From positions 1-20,738 of the forward strand of contig JBFMGS010000041.1 of the NCBI GenBank assembly GCA_040752635.1: DNA of 20,738 nt. The letters run 5' to 3'. The notes below the pieces were generated by a model. It was given only the letters and a program-made list of their open reading frames with translations, did not search any database and was not told the origin of the DNA. Of this stretch, positions 1 through 6,574 are shown piece after piece. This DNA comes from JBFMGS01 sp040752635 (GTDB lineage Bacteria > Bacillota > SHA-98 > UBA4971). Both the position numbers and the translations under genes were made by a program. The stretch's first letter is position 1, and each line of letters begins with the position of its first letter.

Positions 1-7
1 CGATAAT

Positions 8-42
8 CTCCTTTAAGCTGGCCCCGCGAGGCCGGCAAGGAG
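8..42 (+). promoter_or_regulatory. PyrR-binding anti-antiterminator hairpin, site 1 (pyrR leader)
   Basis: Bases 8-13 (ctcctt) pair with 37-42 (aaggag) as a lower stem. After a small internal bulge, 17-23 pair with 30-36. The terminal loop and its flank read CCCGCGAGGC, matching the CCNGNGAGG core of known PyrR binding loops. When PyrR carries UMP it stabilises this hairpin and so lets the downstream terminator form. In the alternative fold, bases 31-37 (gccggca) pair with 86-92 (tgccggc), which would disrupt the terminator. Position directly before pyrR supports the call. Confidence 0.85.
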
Positions 43-47
43 CCTGC

Positions 48-66
48 ATCATACGAGAGGTATGAT
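48..66 (+). other. Small hairpin between the PyrR site and terminator 1
   Basis: A perfect 7-bp inverted repeat, atcatac (48-54) and gtatgat (60-66), closes the five-base loop gagag. It lies between the PyrR-binding hairpin and the terminator stem. It would bring the two halves of the antiterminator closer together, so it may be part of the antiterminator fold. That role is inference. Confidence 0.5.
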
Positions 67-76
67 CCTTAGATTT

Positions 77-114
77 GGGCCTTCCTGCCGGCAGACGCAG
101 GAAGGCCCATTTTG
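77..114 (+). terminator. Intrinsic terminator of the pyrR leader attenuator
   Basis: A perfect 12-bp stem (77-88 with 97-108, gggccttcctgc/gcaggaaggccc) with an 8-base loop is followed by the T-rich tail attttg. Together with the PyrR site at 8-42 it forms a transcription attenuator for the pyr operon. Its 3' end lies close to the pyrR ribosome binding site (118-126). Confidence 0.85.
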
Positions 115-134
115 CGCGGAGGAGGGACCATGCC

Positions 135-686
135 ATGGCGCTTGTGGACAAAGCCAGGATCATGGATGCTGAGGCGATGAGGCGAGCTATAGTTCGTATC
201 GCCCACGAGATCCTTGAGAAGAACCCAGGCACGAGGAACATCGCGCTTGCCGGAATAAGAACGAGAGGGTTTCCCCTCGCGCAAAGGCTCGCGGCGGCCA
301 TAGGCCACATCGAAGGCTGGCAGCCGCCTGTGGGCATCCTCGACATTACGCTCTATCGCGATGATCTCAGCACCATCGATGTCCAGCCTGTGGTGCACAA
401 GACTGAGATCCCGTTCGACGTTGCCAGGAAGGATGTCATCCTTGTGGACGATGTCATCTTCACAGGGAGAACGGCCAGGGCCGCGCTGGATGCCATCATG
501 GACCTCGGTAGACCATCCCGCATTCAGCTTGCAGTCCTGGTAGATAGGGGCCACCGCGAGGTCCCGATTCGCCCGGACTACGTCGGCAAGAACGTGCCGA
601 CGTCCCGCAGAGAGGTCATCAGCGTGCGGCTTCGAGAAGTGGATGGTAAAGACGAAGTAGTGATACAGGAGCCAGGGAACACCTAG
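135..686 (+). CDS. pyrR: Bifunctional pyr operon regulator / uracil phosphoribosyltransferase PyrR
   Basis: Cytosolic RNA-binding attenuator protein of the pyrimidine operon, with uracil phosphoribosyltransferase activity (uracil + PRPP to UMP) known for the family. The 183-residue product is close to the roughly 180 residues usual for PyrR. It contains the PRPP-binding motif VILVDDVIFTGRTAR and the internal DLSTIDVQPVVHKT region typical of PyrR. The ATG at 135 was chosen because ggaggaggg (118-126) sits 8 bases upstream; the in-frame upstream extension runs through the terminator stem. Two PyrR-type RNA hairpins (8-42 and 711-743) flank the gene, so it should regulate itself and the downstream genes. 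Assignment is firm. Confidence 0.96.
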   Translation: MALVDKARIMDAEAMRRAIVRIAHEILEKNPGTRNIALAGIRTRGFPLAQRLAAAIGHIEGWQPPVGILDITLYRDDLSTIDVQPVVHKTEIPFDVARKDVILVDDVIFTGRTARAALDAIMDLGRPSRIQLAVLVDRGHREVPIRPDYVGKNVPTSRREVISVRLREVDGKDEVVIQEPGNT

Positions 687-710
687 AAGACAGAAGGTGC
701 AATAAAAGAC

Positions 711-743
711 CCCTTTAAGCCGGTCCAGAGAGGCTGGCAAGGG
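711..743 (+). promoter_or_regulatory. PyrR-binding anti-antiterminator hairpin, site 2 (pyrR-pyrB intergenic)
   Basis: Lower stem ccctt (711-715) pairs with aaggg (739-743). The upper stem (719-725 with 732-738, including G-U pairs) closes the loop cagaga. The segment tccagagaggct (724-735) is an exact match to the known PyrR binding-loop consensus. In the competing antiterminator, 734-742 pair with 761-769. This second site gives an extra level of UMP-dependent attenuation before pyrB, as seen in Bacillus. Confidence 0.9.
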
Positions 744-757
744 ACGGGGCTCGACCT

Positions 758-794
758 CCTCCTTGCTGGTGTGCTTTGCCGGCAAGGAGGTTTT
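758..794 (+). terminator. Intrinsic terminator between pyrR and pyrB (attenuator 2)
   Basis: Bases 758-769 pair with 779-790 in a 12-bp stem with one G-U pair. The loop is 9 bases and is followed by tttt (791-794). It is controlled by the PyrR site at 711-743. The stretch 795-870 up to pyrB holds only the pyrB ribosome binding site that I can recognise. Confidence 0.85.
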
Positions 795-870
795 CGTTCT
801 GAGGGGGCTTGCGCCTTGTGAGCTAGTATGGTTTTCTGGCGATCAACTCACCTACCGGGAGGGACAAGCC

Positions 871-1812
871 ATGCCACTACGGTCTAAAGATCTCCTCGGC
901 CTTGAATACCTGGAGCGGGAAGAGATCGAGCTCATCCTGGATACGGCAGAGCCTTGCAAGCAGATCTTCACGCGCGACATCAAGAAACTACCCACGCTCC
1001 GCGGAAAAACCATGGTAAACCTTTTCTACGAGCCCAGCACCAGAACGAGGATGTCCTTCGAGCTTGCCGGGAAGTGGATGAGCGCAGACGTAACCAACAT
1101 CGCCACCTCCACAAGCAGCGTCGCAAAAGGCGAAAGCCTCAAGGACACCGCAAGGACTCTTCAAGCTCTGGGCGCCAACTTCATAGTGATCCGCCACCAG
1201 ATGGCGGGATCGCCGCACCTCGTGGCGCGGACCGTGAAGGCGTCAGTGATCAACGCCGGGGACGGGGCACACGAGCACCCGACCCAGGCGCTCCTGGACC
1301 TCTTCACCATCAGGGAGCGACTCGGAAGGATCGAAGGCCTCAAGGTTACGATCGTCGGGGACATCATGCACAGCCGCGTTGCTAAGTCGAACATCTGGGG
1401 CCTTACGAAGCTCGGGGCCCACGTGACAGTATGCGGGCCCAGAACGCTCATCCCGCCCGGGCTCTCCGAAATGGGTGTGCACGTCACCTCGGAACTTGAT
1501 GACGCTATCGCAGAGGCAGACGTAATCAACGTCCTGAGGATCCAGCTTGAGCGGCAGAAGAAAGGCCTTTTCCCGAGTACTCGCGAGTATACGGAGCTGT
1601 ACGGGATTACGCGCGAGCGGCTGGAGAGCTGCAAGCCTGACGTGCTCGTCTTGCATCCAGGCCCCGCGAACCTGGGGATCGAGATTACAGAAGAAGTGGC
1701 GGAGAGCGCAAACGCAGCCGTGCACGAGCAGGTCACAAACGGGGTGGCCATCCGCATGGCAGTGCTCTACCTGCTTTCAGGAGGAGGGAAACCTGGTGAG
1801 ATTGCTGGTTAA
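871..1812 (+). CDS. pyrB: Aspartate carbamoyltransferase catalytic subunit
   Basis: Second step of UMP synthesis: carbamoyl phosphate + L-aspartate to carbamoyl aspartate, in the cytosol. The 313-residue length fits the catalytic chain (about 310). Carbamoyl-phosphate-binding STRTR is at 56-60. The 80s loop TSSVAKGES has K86, HPTQA is at 136-140, and the aspartate-domain motif RIQLERQ is present. ATG 871 is preceded by gggaggga at 857-864; the open frame extends upstream to 763, but that part overlaps the attenuator terminator. Near the C terminus HPGPANLGIEI carries Leu where many homologues have Arg after the Asn (HPxPxNR); the effect is unknown. No pyrI regulatory subunit lies beside it. 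The gene overlaps pyrC by 17 bases. Confidence 0.96.
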   Translation: MPLRSKDLLGLEYLEREEIELILDTAEPCKQIFTRDIKKLPTLRGKTMVNLFYEPSTRTRMSFELAGKWMSADVTNIATSTSSVAKGESLKDTARTLQALGANFIVIRHQMAGSPHLVARTVKASVINAGDGAHEHPTQALLDLFTIRERLGRIEGLKVTIVGDIMHSRVAKSNIWGLTKLGAHVTVCGPRTLIPPGLSEMGVHVTSELDDAIAEADVINVLRIQLERQKKGLFPSTREYTELYGITRERLESCKPDVLVLHPGPANLGIEITEEVAESANAAVHEQVTNGVAIRMAVLYLLSGGGKPGEIAG

Positions 1813-3103
1813 AGGGGGCCATGTAGTCGATCCGCGGAACCGACTGGACAAGGTGGCGGACATTCTGGTGGAGGACGGTCGGATCCTGGCGGTGGATGCC
1901 GGCATCGCCGCAGAATGCGCGACGGTTCTAGATGTCTCGGGCAAGGTGGTGGTACCCGGCCTCATCGACATGCATGTACACCTCCGGGAGCCCGGCCGGG
2001 AGGATGAGGAAACGATAGAGACCGGCACCCGTGCGGCTGCCCGGGGCGGGTTCGTGGCGGTGGCATGCATGCCCAACACAGACCCCCCGCTCGACACAGG
2101 CGCGGCTGTGAGGTTTGTGCTGTCTCGTGCGCGCGAGACTGCCTCTACGAAGGTTCTGCCGGTTGGCGCCATCACCAAAGGCCTTGCAGGCGTTGAGCTG
2201 GCGGAGATAGGCGAGCTCTGTCAGGCGGGGGCGGTCGCCGTGTCCGATGACGGGCATAGCGTGGGAGATTCCGCGGTGATGCGGCATGCGATGGACTATG
2301 CGAGCATGTTCGGCATTCCAGTGATATCTCACGCGGAGGACACACGGCTCTCGGCGGGCGGGGTCATGAACGAGGGGCTCTGGTCAACCAGGTTGGGACT
2401 TCCCGGGATTCCTGCGGCAAGCGAGGAGATCATGGTCGCGAGGGATATCTGCCTTGCCGAGTTGACGGGGGCCAGGCTCCACATCGCGCACGTCAGCGCG
2501 GCGGGATCTGTGGACCTTGTAAGGCGGGCGAAGGAAAAGGGCATTAGTGTGACATGTGAGGCGGCGCCTCACCATTTTGCACTGACCGACGAAGCCGTGG
2601 CGGGCTACGATACGAATACCAAGGTGAGCCCGCCTCTTCGAACCGGGCGGGACGTTGAGGCCGTCCGCGAGGGGCTCGCTGACGGCACTATAGATGCGAT
2701 AGCGTCGGACCATGCTCCTCACACCGCTGAAGAAAAGGAAGTAGAATATGAGCTTGCAGCATTTGGCATAATCGGGCTGGAAACATCGCTTGCGCTTTCC
2801 ATCACCGAACTCGTACGACCAGGCATCTTGACTATGGGGCAGCTCGTAGAGAGGATGTCGTACGCACCTGCCAGGATCCTGCGACTCGACTGGCCGGGCA
2901 TCGCGCCGGGCGCTGTGGCTAACATAACCGTGCTGGACCCTGACCACGAGTTTGTGGTTGACCCGGACGAGTTCGCGTCGAAATCGCGCAACACGCCGTA
3001 TGCTGGCAGGCACCTCTGGGGCAGAGTGCTTGCCACCATAGTGGGCGGAAAGATAGTCTACCAAACCGCCGGTGGGTGGCTGGATTCCCAAAGCCTGTCA
3101 TGA
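1796..3103 (+). CDS. pyrC: Dihydroorotase (class I)
   Basis: Zinc amidohydrolase that cyclises carbamoyl aspartate to dihydroorotate, the third step of UMP synthesis. The 435-residue length matches the long class I bacterial enzymes. Metal ligands are visible in DMHVHLREPG (H60, H62), in the ISHAED and IAHVSAAGS segments, and in the signature ASDHAPHT with catalytic D305. The GTG at 1796 was chosen because aggaggagg (1779-1787) lies 8 bases upstream and the protein then begins RLLVKGGHVVDP, the usual family N terminus. A longer frame back to 1547 lies inside pyrB and is spurious. The 17-base overlap with pyrB suggests translational coupling. Confidence 0.96.
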   Translation: MRLLVKGGHVVDPRNRLDKVADILVEDGRILAVDAGIAAECATVLDVSGKVVVPGLIDMHVHLREPGREDEETIETGTRAAARGGFVAVACMPNTDPPLDTGAAVRFVLSRARETASTKVLPVGAITKGLAGVELAEIGELCQAGAVAVSDDGHSVGDSAVMRHAMDYASMFGIPVISHAEDTRLSAGGVMNEGLWSTRLGLPGIPAASEEIMVARDICLAELTGARLHIAHVSAAGSVDLVRRAKEKGISVTCEAAPHHFALTDEAVAGYDTNTKVSPPLRTGRDVEAVREGLADGTIDAIASDHAPHTAEEKEVEYELAAFGIIGLETSLALSITELVRPGILTMGQLVERMSYAPARILRLDWPGIAPGAVANITVLDPDHEFVVDPDEFASKSRNTPYAGRHLWGRVLATIVGGKIVYQTAGGWLDSQSLS

Positions 3104-3178
3104 AAACGCCGGTAGTCTGTGATAAGGTAGCAGATGTTCCATCACGCAGGCAGGGTATGGACTGGGGAGGCAACCCCG

Positions 3179-4213
3179 ATGCGATGCTCTGAGACCAGCG
3201 AACTTAACACGATGGCCACTGTTCTGGAGAATCGAGAGGTCAGGCCGGGGTGCTTCCGGATGCGGCTGGCGGACCGTAATGTAGCAACAAGAGCCCGGCC
3301 TGGTCAGTTCGTACACGTCAGGATCCCGTCGCCATCCCTGGACCCGCTCCTCAGACGCCCTTTCAGCGTGTGCCTCACGGATCCCTCCGGGGGCACTTTC
3401 CTCGTTCTTTACCAGGTCGTCGGCAGGGGCACAAAAATGCTCACCGGTCTTCGCCACGGAGACAAGCTCGCTGTGCTCGGCCCGCTCGGAAGGGGCTTTG
3501 AGCTGCTGTCTAACACCGGCAGCGTAGTGTTAGTAGCAGGGGGGATCGGGATCGCCCCGCTTGTCATGCTCAGCCACGCGCTGGTCGGGGCGAGCAGGCA
3601 GTTCACACTCGTTGTGGGAGCGCGCAACCGCGACCTTCTTGTAGGGCTCGATTTGCTCCCTGCCGGTCCATACTCCGCACAACACGGGCTCCGGTGCGGT
3701 CAGCAGCGGCGCCCTGCCGTTCCGACAGTCCACCTCGCCGGCGGTGGAGGCGGACCACGGGGCGAGCGGCCAGCGCCGACGGACAGTTGGCAGCCAGAAC
3801 CGCCGAGTCGTAGTGCCGAAAGCATGCACTACTTGGTCCCGCGGGATAGCGGCGTAGCCTCTGGGTCGGATTACGATGTGAGGATTGTAACGGAAGACGG
3901 TTCCATAGGCGAGCGCGGACTTGTGACGGACGTGCTGGGCCCCCTGCTGGTACGAGGCGGAATTGCCTGCATATACGCGTGCGGTCCTCTCGCCATGCTA
4001 CGTGAGGTGGCGAGGCTTGGGGAGGCCCATGACGTCCCAGTCCAGGTAAGCCTCGAAGAACGGATGGCGTGCGGACTGGGCGCGTGCCTGGGGTGCGCAG
4101 TGAGGCGTAGACGGCTTGGCGGGGTGGGCCTGAAACACCCGACATACTTACGGGTATGCGCTGACGGCCCTGTGTTCTGGTCGGGCGAGGTGGATCTTAG
4201 TGATGACCCCTGA
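3179..4213 (+). CDS. pyrK: Dihydroorotate dehydrogenase electron transfer subunit PyrK, with a central insertion
   Basis: FAD and [2Fe-2S] subunit that passes electrons from dihydroorotate oxidation in PyrD to NAD+. Visible features are the flavin-binding RRPFS (59-63), the nucleotide-binding GGIGIAPL (121-128), YACGPLAML, and the iron-sulfur cluster cysteines C298, C303, C306 and C327 (ACGLGACLGC and VCADGPVF). ATG 3179 follows ggggagg (3164-3170); an ATG at 3134 is in frame but has no good ribosome site. At 344 residues it is far longer than the roughly 260 usual for PyrK. The excess is one Pro/Gly/Arg-rich block at about residues 161-230, with normal PyrK sequence resuming at DYDVRIVTEDGS. 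All cofactor motifs are intact, so it is probably functional. It overlaps pyrD. Confidence 0.93.
   Translation: MRCSETSELNTMATVLENREVRPGCFRMRLADRNVATRARPGQFVHVRIPSPSLDPLLRRPFSVCLTDPSGGTFLVLYQVVGRGTKMLTGLRHGDKLAVLGPLGRGFELLSNTGSVVLVAGGIGIAPLVMLSHALVGASRQFTLVVGARNRDLLVGLDLLPAGPYSAQHGLRCGQQRRPAVPTVHLAGGGGGPRGERPAPTDSWQPEPPSRSAESMHYLVPRDSGVASGSDYDVRIVTEDGSIGERGLVTDVLGPLLVRGGIACIYACGPLAMLREVARLGEAHDVPVQVSLEERMACGLGACLGCAVRRRRLGGVGLKHPTYLRVCADGPVFWSGEVDLSDDP
3659..3868 (+). other. In-frame insertion of about 70 codons inside pyrK
   Basis: This segment lies between GARNRDLLVGLDLL and DYDVRIVTEDGS, which in ordinary PyrK proteins are separated by only a short turn. It encodes a low-complexity stretch rich in Pro, Gly, Arg, Ser and Gln (for example AGGGGGPRGERPAPTD) with no motif I recognise. 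There is no stop codon, and the flanking frame is kept. Boundaries are approximate, from memory of the family rather than an alignment. Confidence 0.65.
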
Positions 4214-5150
4214 TCTTTCGGTTACTCTAGGCGCGATCAAGATGAAAAACCCTGTGATGGCGGCTTCCGGAACGTTCGGTTTCGGACAGGAGTTCGGCTG
4301 CGTGTTCAATATCGGGGAACTCGGCGCAGTGGTGACCAAGGGCATCACGAAGGAGCCGCGCGAGGGCAATCCGCCGCCGAGGCTATGGGAGGTGCCGGGC
4401 GGGCTCCTCAACTCCGTCGGCCTGCAAAACCCCGGGGTCGAGGAGTTCATCCGGGAAGAACTGCCGCGACTTTCCAGAACGGGTGCGCCAATCATCGCCA
4501 ACATTGCTGGTGACACCATCCAGGAGTTCTGCGAGCTCGCGTCGCGCCTCGATGTTTGCCACGGAGTCGCAGGAGTCGAGGTTAACGTGTCGTGCCCGAA
4601 CGTGCATGCGGGAGGGCGGGCGTTCGCAAGCGATCCCGAGTCGGTGTATGAAGTTACAGCGAGAGTGCGTCGCACGACAACGAAAACCCTTATCGTCAAG
4701 CTGTCTCCGAATGCAACCGACATCGCAGGTGCAGCGCGGGCGGCGGAGCTCGGTGGAGCTGATGCCGTATCATGCGTGAACACATTTCTCGGCACTGCGA
4801 TAGATGCGAACGACATGAAGCGCGTGTTCGCACGCGGGTTCGCGGGGCTCTCCGGACCTGCGATAAAACCTCTCGCGCTCCGGATTGTTTGGCAGGTGGC
4901 TTCTGCGATCAACATACCCGTCGTCGGTATAGGGGGTATATGCTCGGCAGCCGATGCGATTGAGTTTCTTCTCGCGGGAGCAAGGGCTGTCGCTGTGGGC
5001 ACCGGGAACTTCGTCTCACCTACTATGTGCCTGGAGGTGATCGCAGGGATAGAGTCCTATCTTGCAGAGCGCAAGATCGCATCCGTACAGGAAATCGTGG
5101 GCCGTGCCGCAAGTCGAGAAACCGCCGGAAAGGCCTATGTGGCAGGCTAA
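4203..5150 (+). CDS. pyrD: Dihydroorotate dehydrogenase, class 1B catalytic subunit
   Basis: FMN enzyme that oxidises dihydroorotate to orotate, using PyrK and NAD+ as electron route. Catalytic Cys is C131 in NVSCPNVHAGG, diagnostic of class 1 enzymes. The N-terminal MKNPVMAASGTFGFG, the LWEVPGGLLNSVGLQNPG segment and C-terminal GIGGICSAADAIEFL (FMN phosphate site) are typical of class 1B. The 315-residue length is normal. The start is ATG 4203 or the adjacent GTG 4200; gaggtgg at 4187-4193 suits either, with slightly better spacing for the ATG. It overlaps the end of pyrK by 11 bases, which fits the fixed stoichiometry of the PyrD-PyrK heterotetramer. Confidence 0.95.
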   Translation: MTPDLSVTLGAIKMKNPVMAASGTFGFGQEFGCVFNIGELGAVVTKGITKEPREGNPPPRLWEVPGGLLNSVGLQNPGVEEFIREELPRLSRTGAPIIANIAGDTIQEFCELASRLDVCHGVAGVEVNVSCPNVHAGGRAFASDPESVYEVTARVRRTTTKTLIVKLSPNATDIAGAARAAELGGADAVSCVNTFLGTAIDANDMKRVFARGFAGLSGPAIKPLALRIVWQVASAINIPVVGIGGICSAADAIEFLLAGARAVAVGTGNFVSPTMCLEVIAGIESYLAERKIASVQEIVGRAASRETAGKAYVAG

Positions 5151-5168
5151 AAGGGGAGGGGAGAACCC

Positions 5169-5945
5169 GTGACGGGCAAAGGTGAAATCATAGTAGCGCT
5201 TGACATGAAGGACCCCGGCGAGGCGTTGTCTCTGGTGCGCGAGCTTGCTCCGGAGGTCACCATGTTCAAGGTGGGCATGGAGCTGTTCTACGCGAGCGGG
5301 AGCGATGTGATTGACAGTATAGCCGGGCTCGGGGCGAAGGTTTTCTGCGACCTCAAGCTCCACGACATACCGGCCACCGTCAAAAGAGCTGCCTCAGTCC
5401 TCACGAGGCCCGGTGTCAGCATGATAGACGTTCATGCTGCCGGGGGGTCGCAGATGATGGTGGAGGCGCTCGCTGGTGTGTACGAGGCGGCCGCTGTGCA
5501 AAACATCCAGCCCCCAAGGGTCATTGCTGTGACTCTGCTCACGAGCATAGATCACGATGTGCTCACCCACGAGCTAGGCTTCGGACGAGGTCTCACAGAA
5601 TATGTTGTCACGGAATACGTTGTCCGCATGGCGGAGGTCGCCCGAGCAAGCGGCCTGAACGGCGTCGTGACCTCCGCCTTTGAGGTCGGCGCGATACACA
5701 AGGCTTGCGGAGATGGATTCATCACGGTAGTGCCCGGGGTGCGGCCGACATGGGCAGGAGAACCGCATGACCAGAAGAGGTTCGTGACGCCCCGGGAGGC
5801 TGTATTCGCGGGCGCCGATTACCTCGTGGTGGGAAGGCCGATCACTCGTGCACGATCCCCGAGGGACGCGGCTCGAGCTCTCTTGGATGAGGTCAGGGAG
5901 GCGAGGGAAGATGTCAGACGCGGCAAATTCGAACATCTCGGATAG
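5169..5945 (+). CDS. pyrF: Orotidine 5'-phosphate decarboxylase
   Basis: Last step of UMP synthesis: decarboxylation of OMP. Catalytic residues are D61, K63 and D66 in the signature DLKLHDIPATV. The N-terminal IVALDM and the C-terminal VVPGVRP and YLVVGRPIT phosphate-binding segments are present. The GTG at 5169 follows aggggagggga (5152-5162); no better start is in frame. The 258 residues are slightly more than is common, partly because TEYVV is repeated in tandem (5595-5624). The gene overlaps pyrE by 35 bases. Confidence 0.95.
   Translation: MTGKGEIIVALDMKDPGEALSLVRELAPEVTMFKVGMELFYASGSDVIDSIAGLGAKVFCDLKLHDIPATVKRAASVLTRPGVSMIDVHAAGGSQMMVEALAGVYEAAAVQNIQPPRVIAVTLLTSIDHDVLTHELGFGRGLTEYVVTEYVVRMAEVARASGLNGVVTSAFEVGAIHKACGDGFITVVPGVRPTWAGEPHDQKRFVTPREAVFAGADYLVVGRPITRARSPRDAARALLDEVREAREDVRRGKFEHLG
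5595..5624 (+). repeat. 15-bp tandem duplication inside pyrF
   Basis: Two adjacent 15-base units (5595-5609 and 5610-5624) differ at two third-codon positions (aca/acg, tat/tac) and both encode TEYVV. The frame is preserved. It lies after the LGFGRG segment, where homologues usually have a single copy of this helix turn. Confidence 0.85.
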
Positions 5946-6528
5946 CGCCTCTTCCGACGAGGTGCTCGAACTGCTTCGTACGACTGGTGCGTACCTCACA
6001 GGCCACTTCCGCTTGAGTTCGGGTCTGCACAGCCCGGTGTACGTAGAGAAGTTCAGGCTCCTGGAACGTCCTGAGCTTGCAGGCAAAGCGCTCTCAATGC
6101 TGGCGAAGAGATTCCGAAATGATGGCGTCAGCGTGGTGGTGGGCCCTACCACCGGTGGCATCATCGTAGCGTATGAGGTGGCACGGCATCTGGGAGCAAG
6201 GGCGATATTCGCGGAAAGAGAAGGGGCGAGGCGGGTCCTCAGGCGTGGCTTCTCCATATCGCCCGGAGAGCGAACCCTGGTTGTGGAGGACGTGGTAACC
6301 ACGGGGCTTTCCGTGCGCGAGGTGCTGGATCTTGTGAGGGAGGAGGGTGGGGATGTGGCAGGCATCGGCGTGATCGTCGACAGGAGTGGCGGACAGGTCG
6401 ACTTCGGCGTCCGCGTCGAACGTTTGCTCCAGGTGAGAATTGAGACTTACGACCCAAAGGAATGTCCCATGTGCAAGGAGAATATACCGCTAGTAGACCC
6501 GGGGTCGAGGCGGCTTGCACCCCCGTGA
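5911..6528 (+). CDS. pyrE: Orotate phosphoribosyltransferase
   Basis: Converts orotate + PRPP to OMP, the step before PyrF. The 205-residue protein has the type I PRTase PRPP loop VVEDVVTTG (E126, D127, T130, T131, G132), and the N-terminal TGHFRLSSGLHSPVYVEKF segment that binds orotate. The C-terminal CPMCKENIPLVDPGSR tail is seen in a subset of bacterial and archaeal enzymes. ATG 5911 was chosen over an upstream in-frame ATG at 5848 because agggagg (5896-5902) is well placed and the family N terminus starts here. The 35-base overlap with pyrF suggests coupled translation of the last two enzymes. Confidence 0.94.
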   Translation: MSDAANSNISDSASSDEVLELLRTTGAYLTGHFRLSSGLHSPVYVEKFRLLERPELAGKALSMLAKRFRNDGVSVVVGPTTGGIIVAYEVARHLGARAIFAEREGARRVLRRGFSISPGERTLVVEDVVTTGLSVREVLDLVREEGGDVAGIGVIVDRSGGQVDFGVRVERLLQVRIETYDPKECPMCKENIPLVDPGSRRLAPP

Positions 6529-6574
6529 GGACGCGCTGACGAGCCGGGCGACGCCCGTATATGGAGGAGTCCCG

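Noticed and set aside
763..870. N-terminal extension of pyrB in the same open frame
   Set aside because: It overlaps the attenuator terminator and has no ribosome site; ATG 871 has a good one and gives the normal family length.
3600..3870. Frameshift in pyrK explaining the odd central block
   Set aside because: The normal PyrK sequence before and after the block is in one frame with no stop, so an in-frame insertion is simpler. A compensated double frameshift cannot be fully excluded without alignment.
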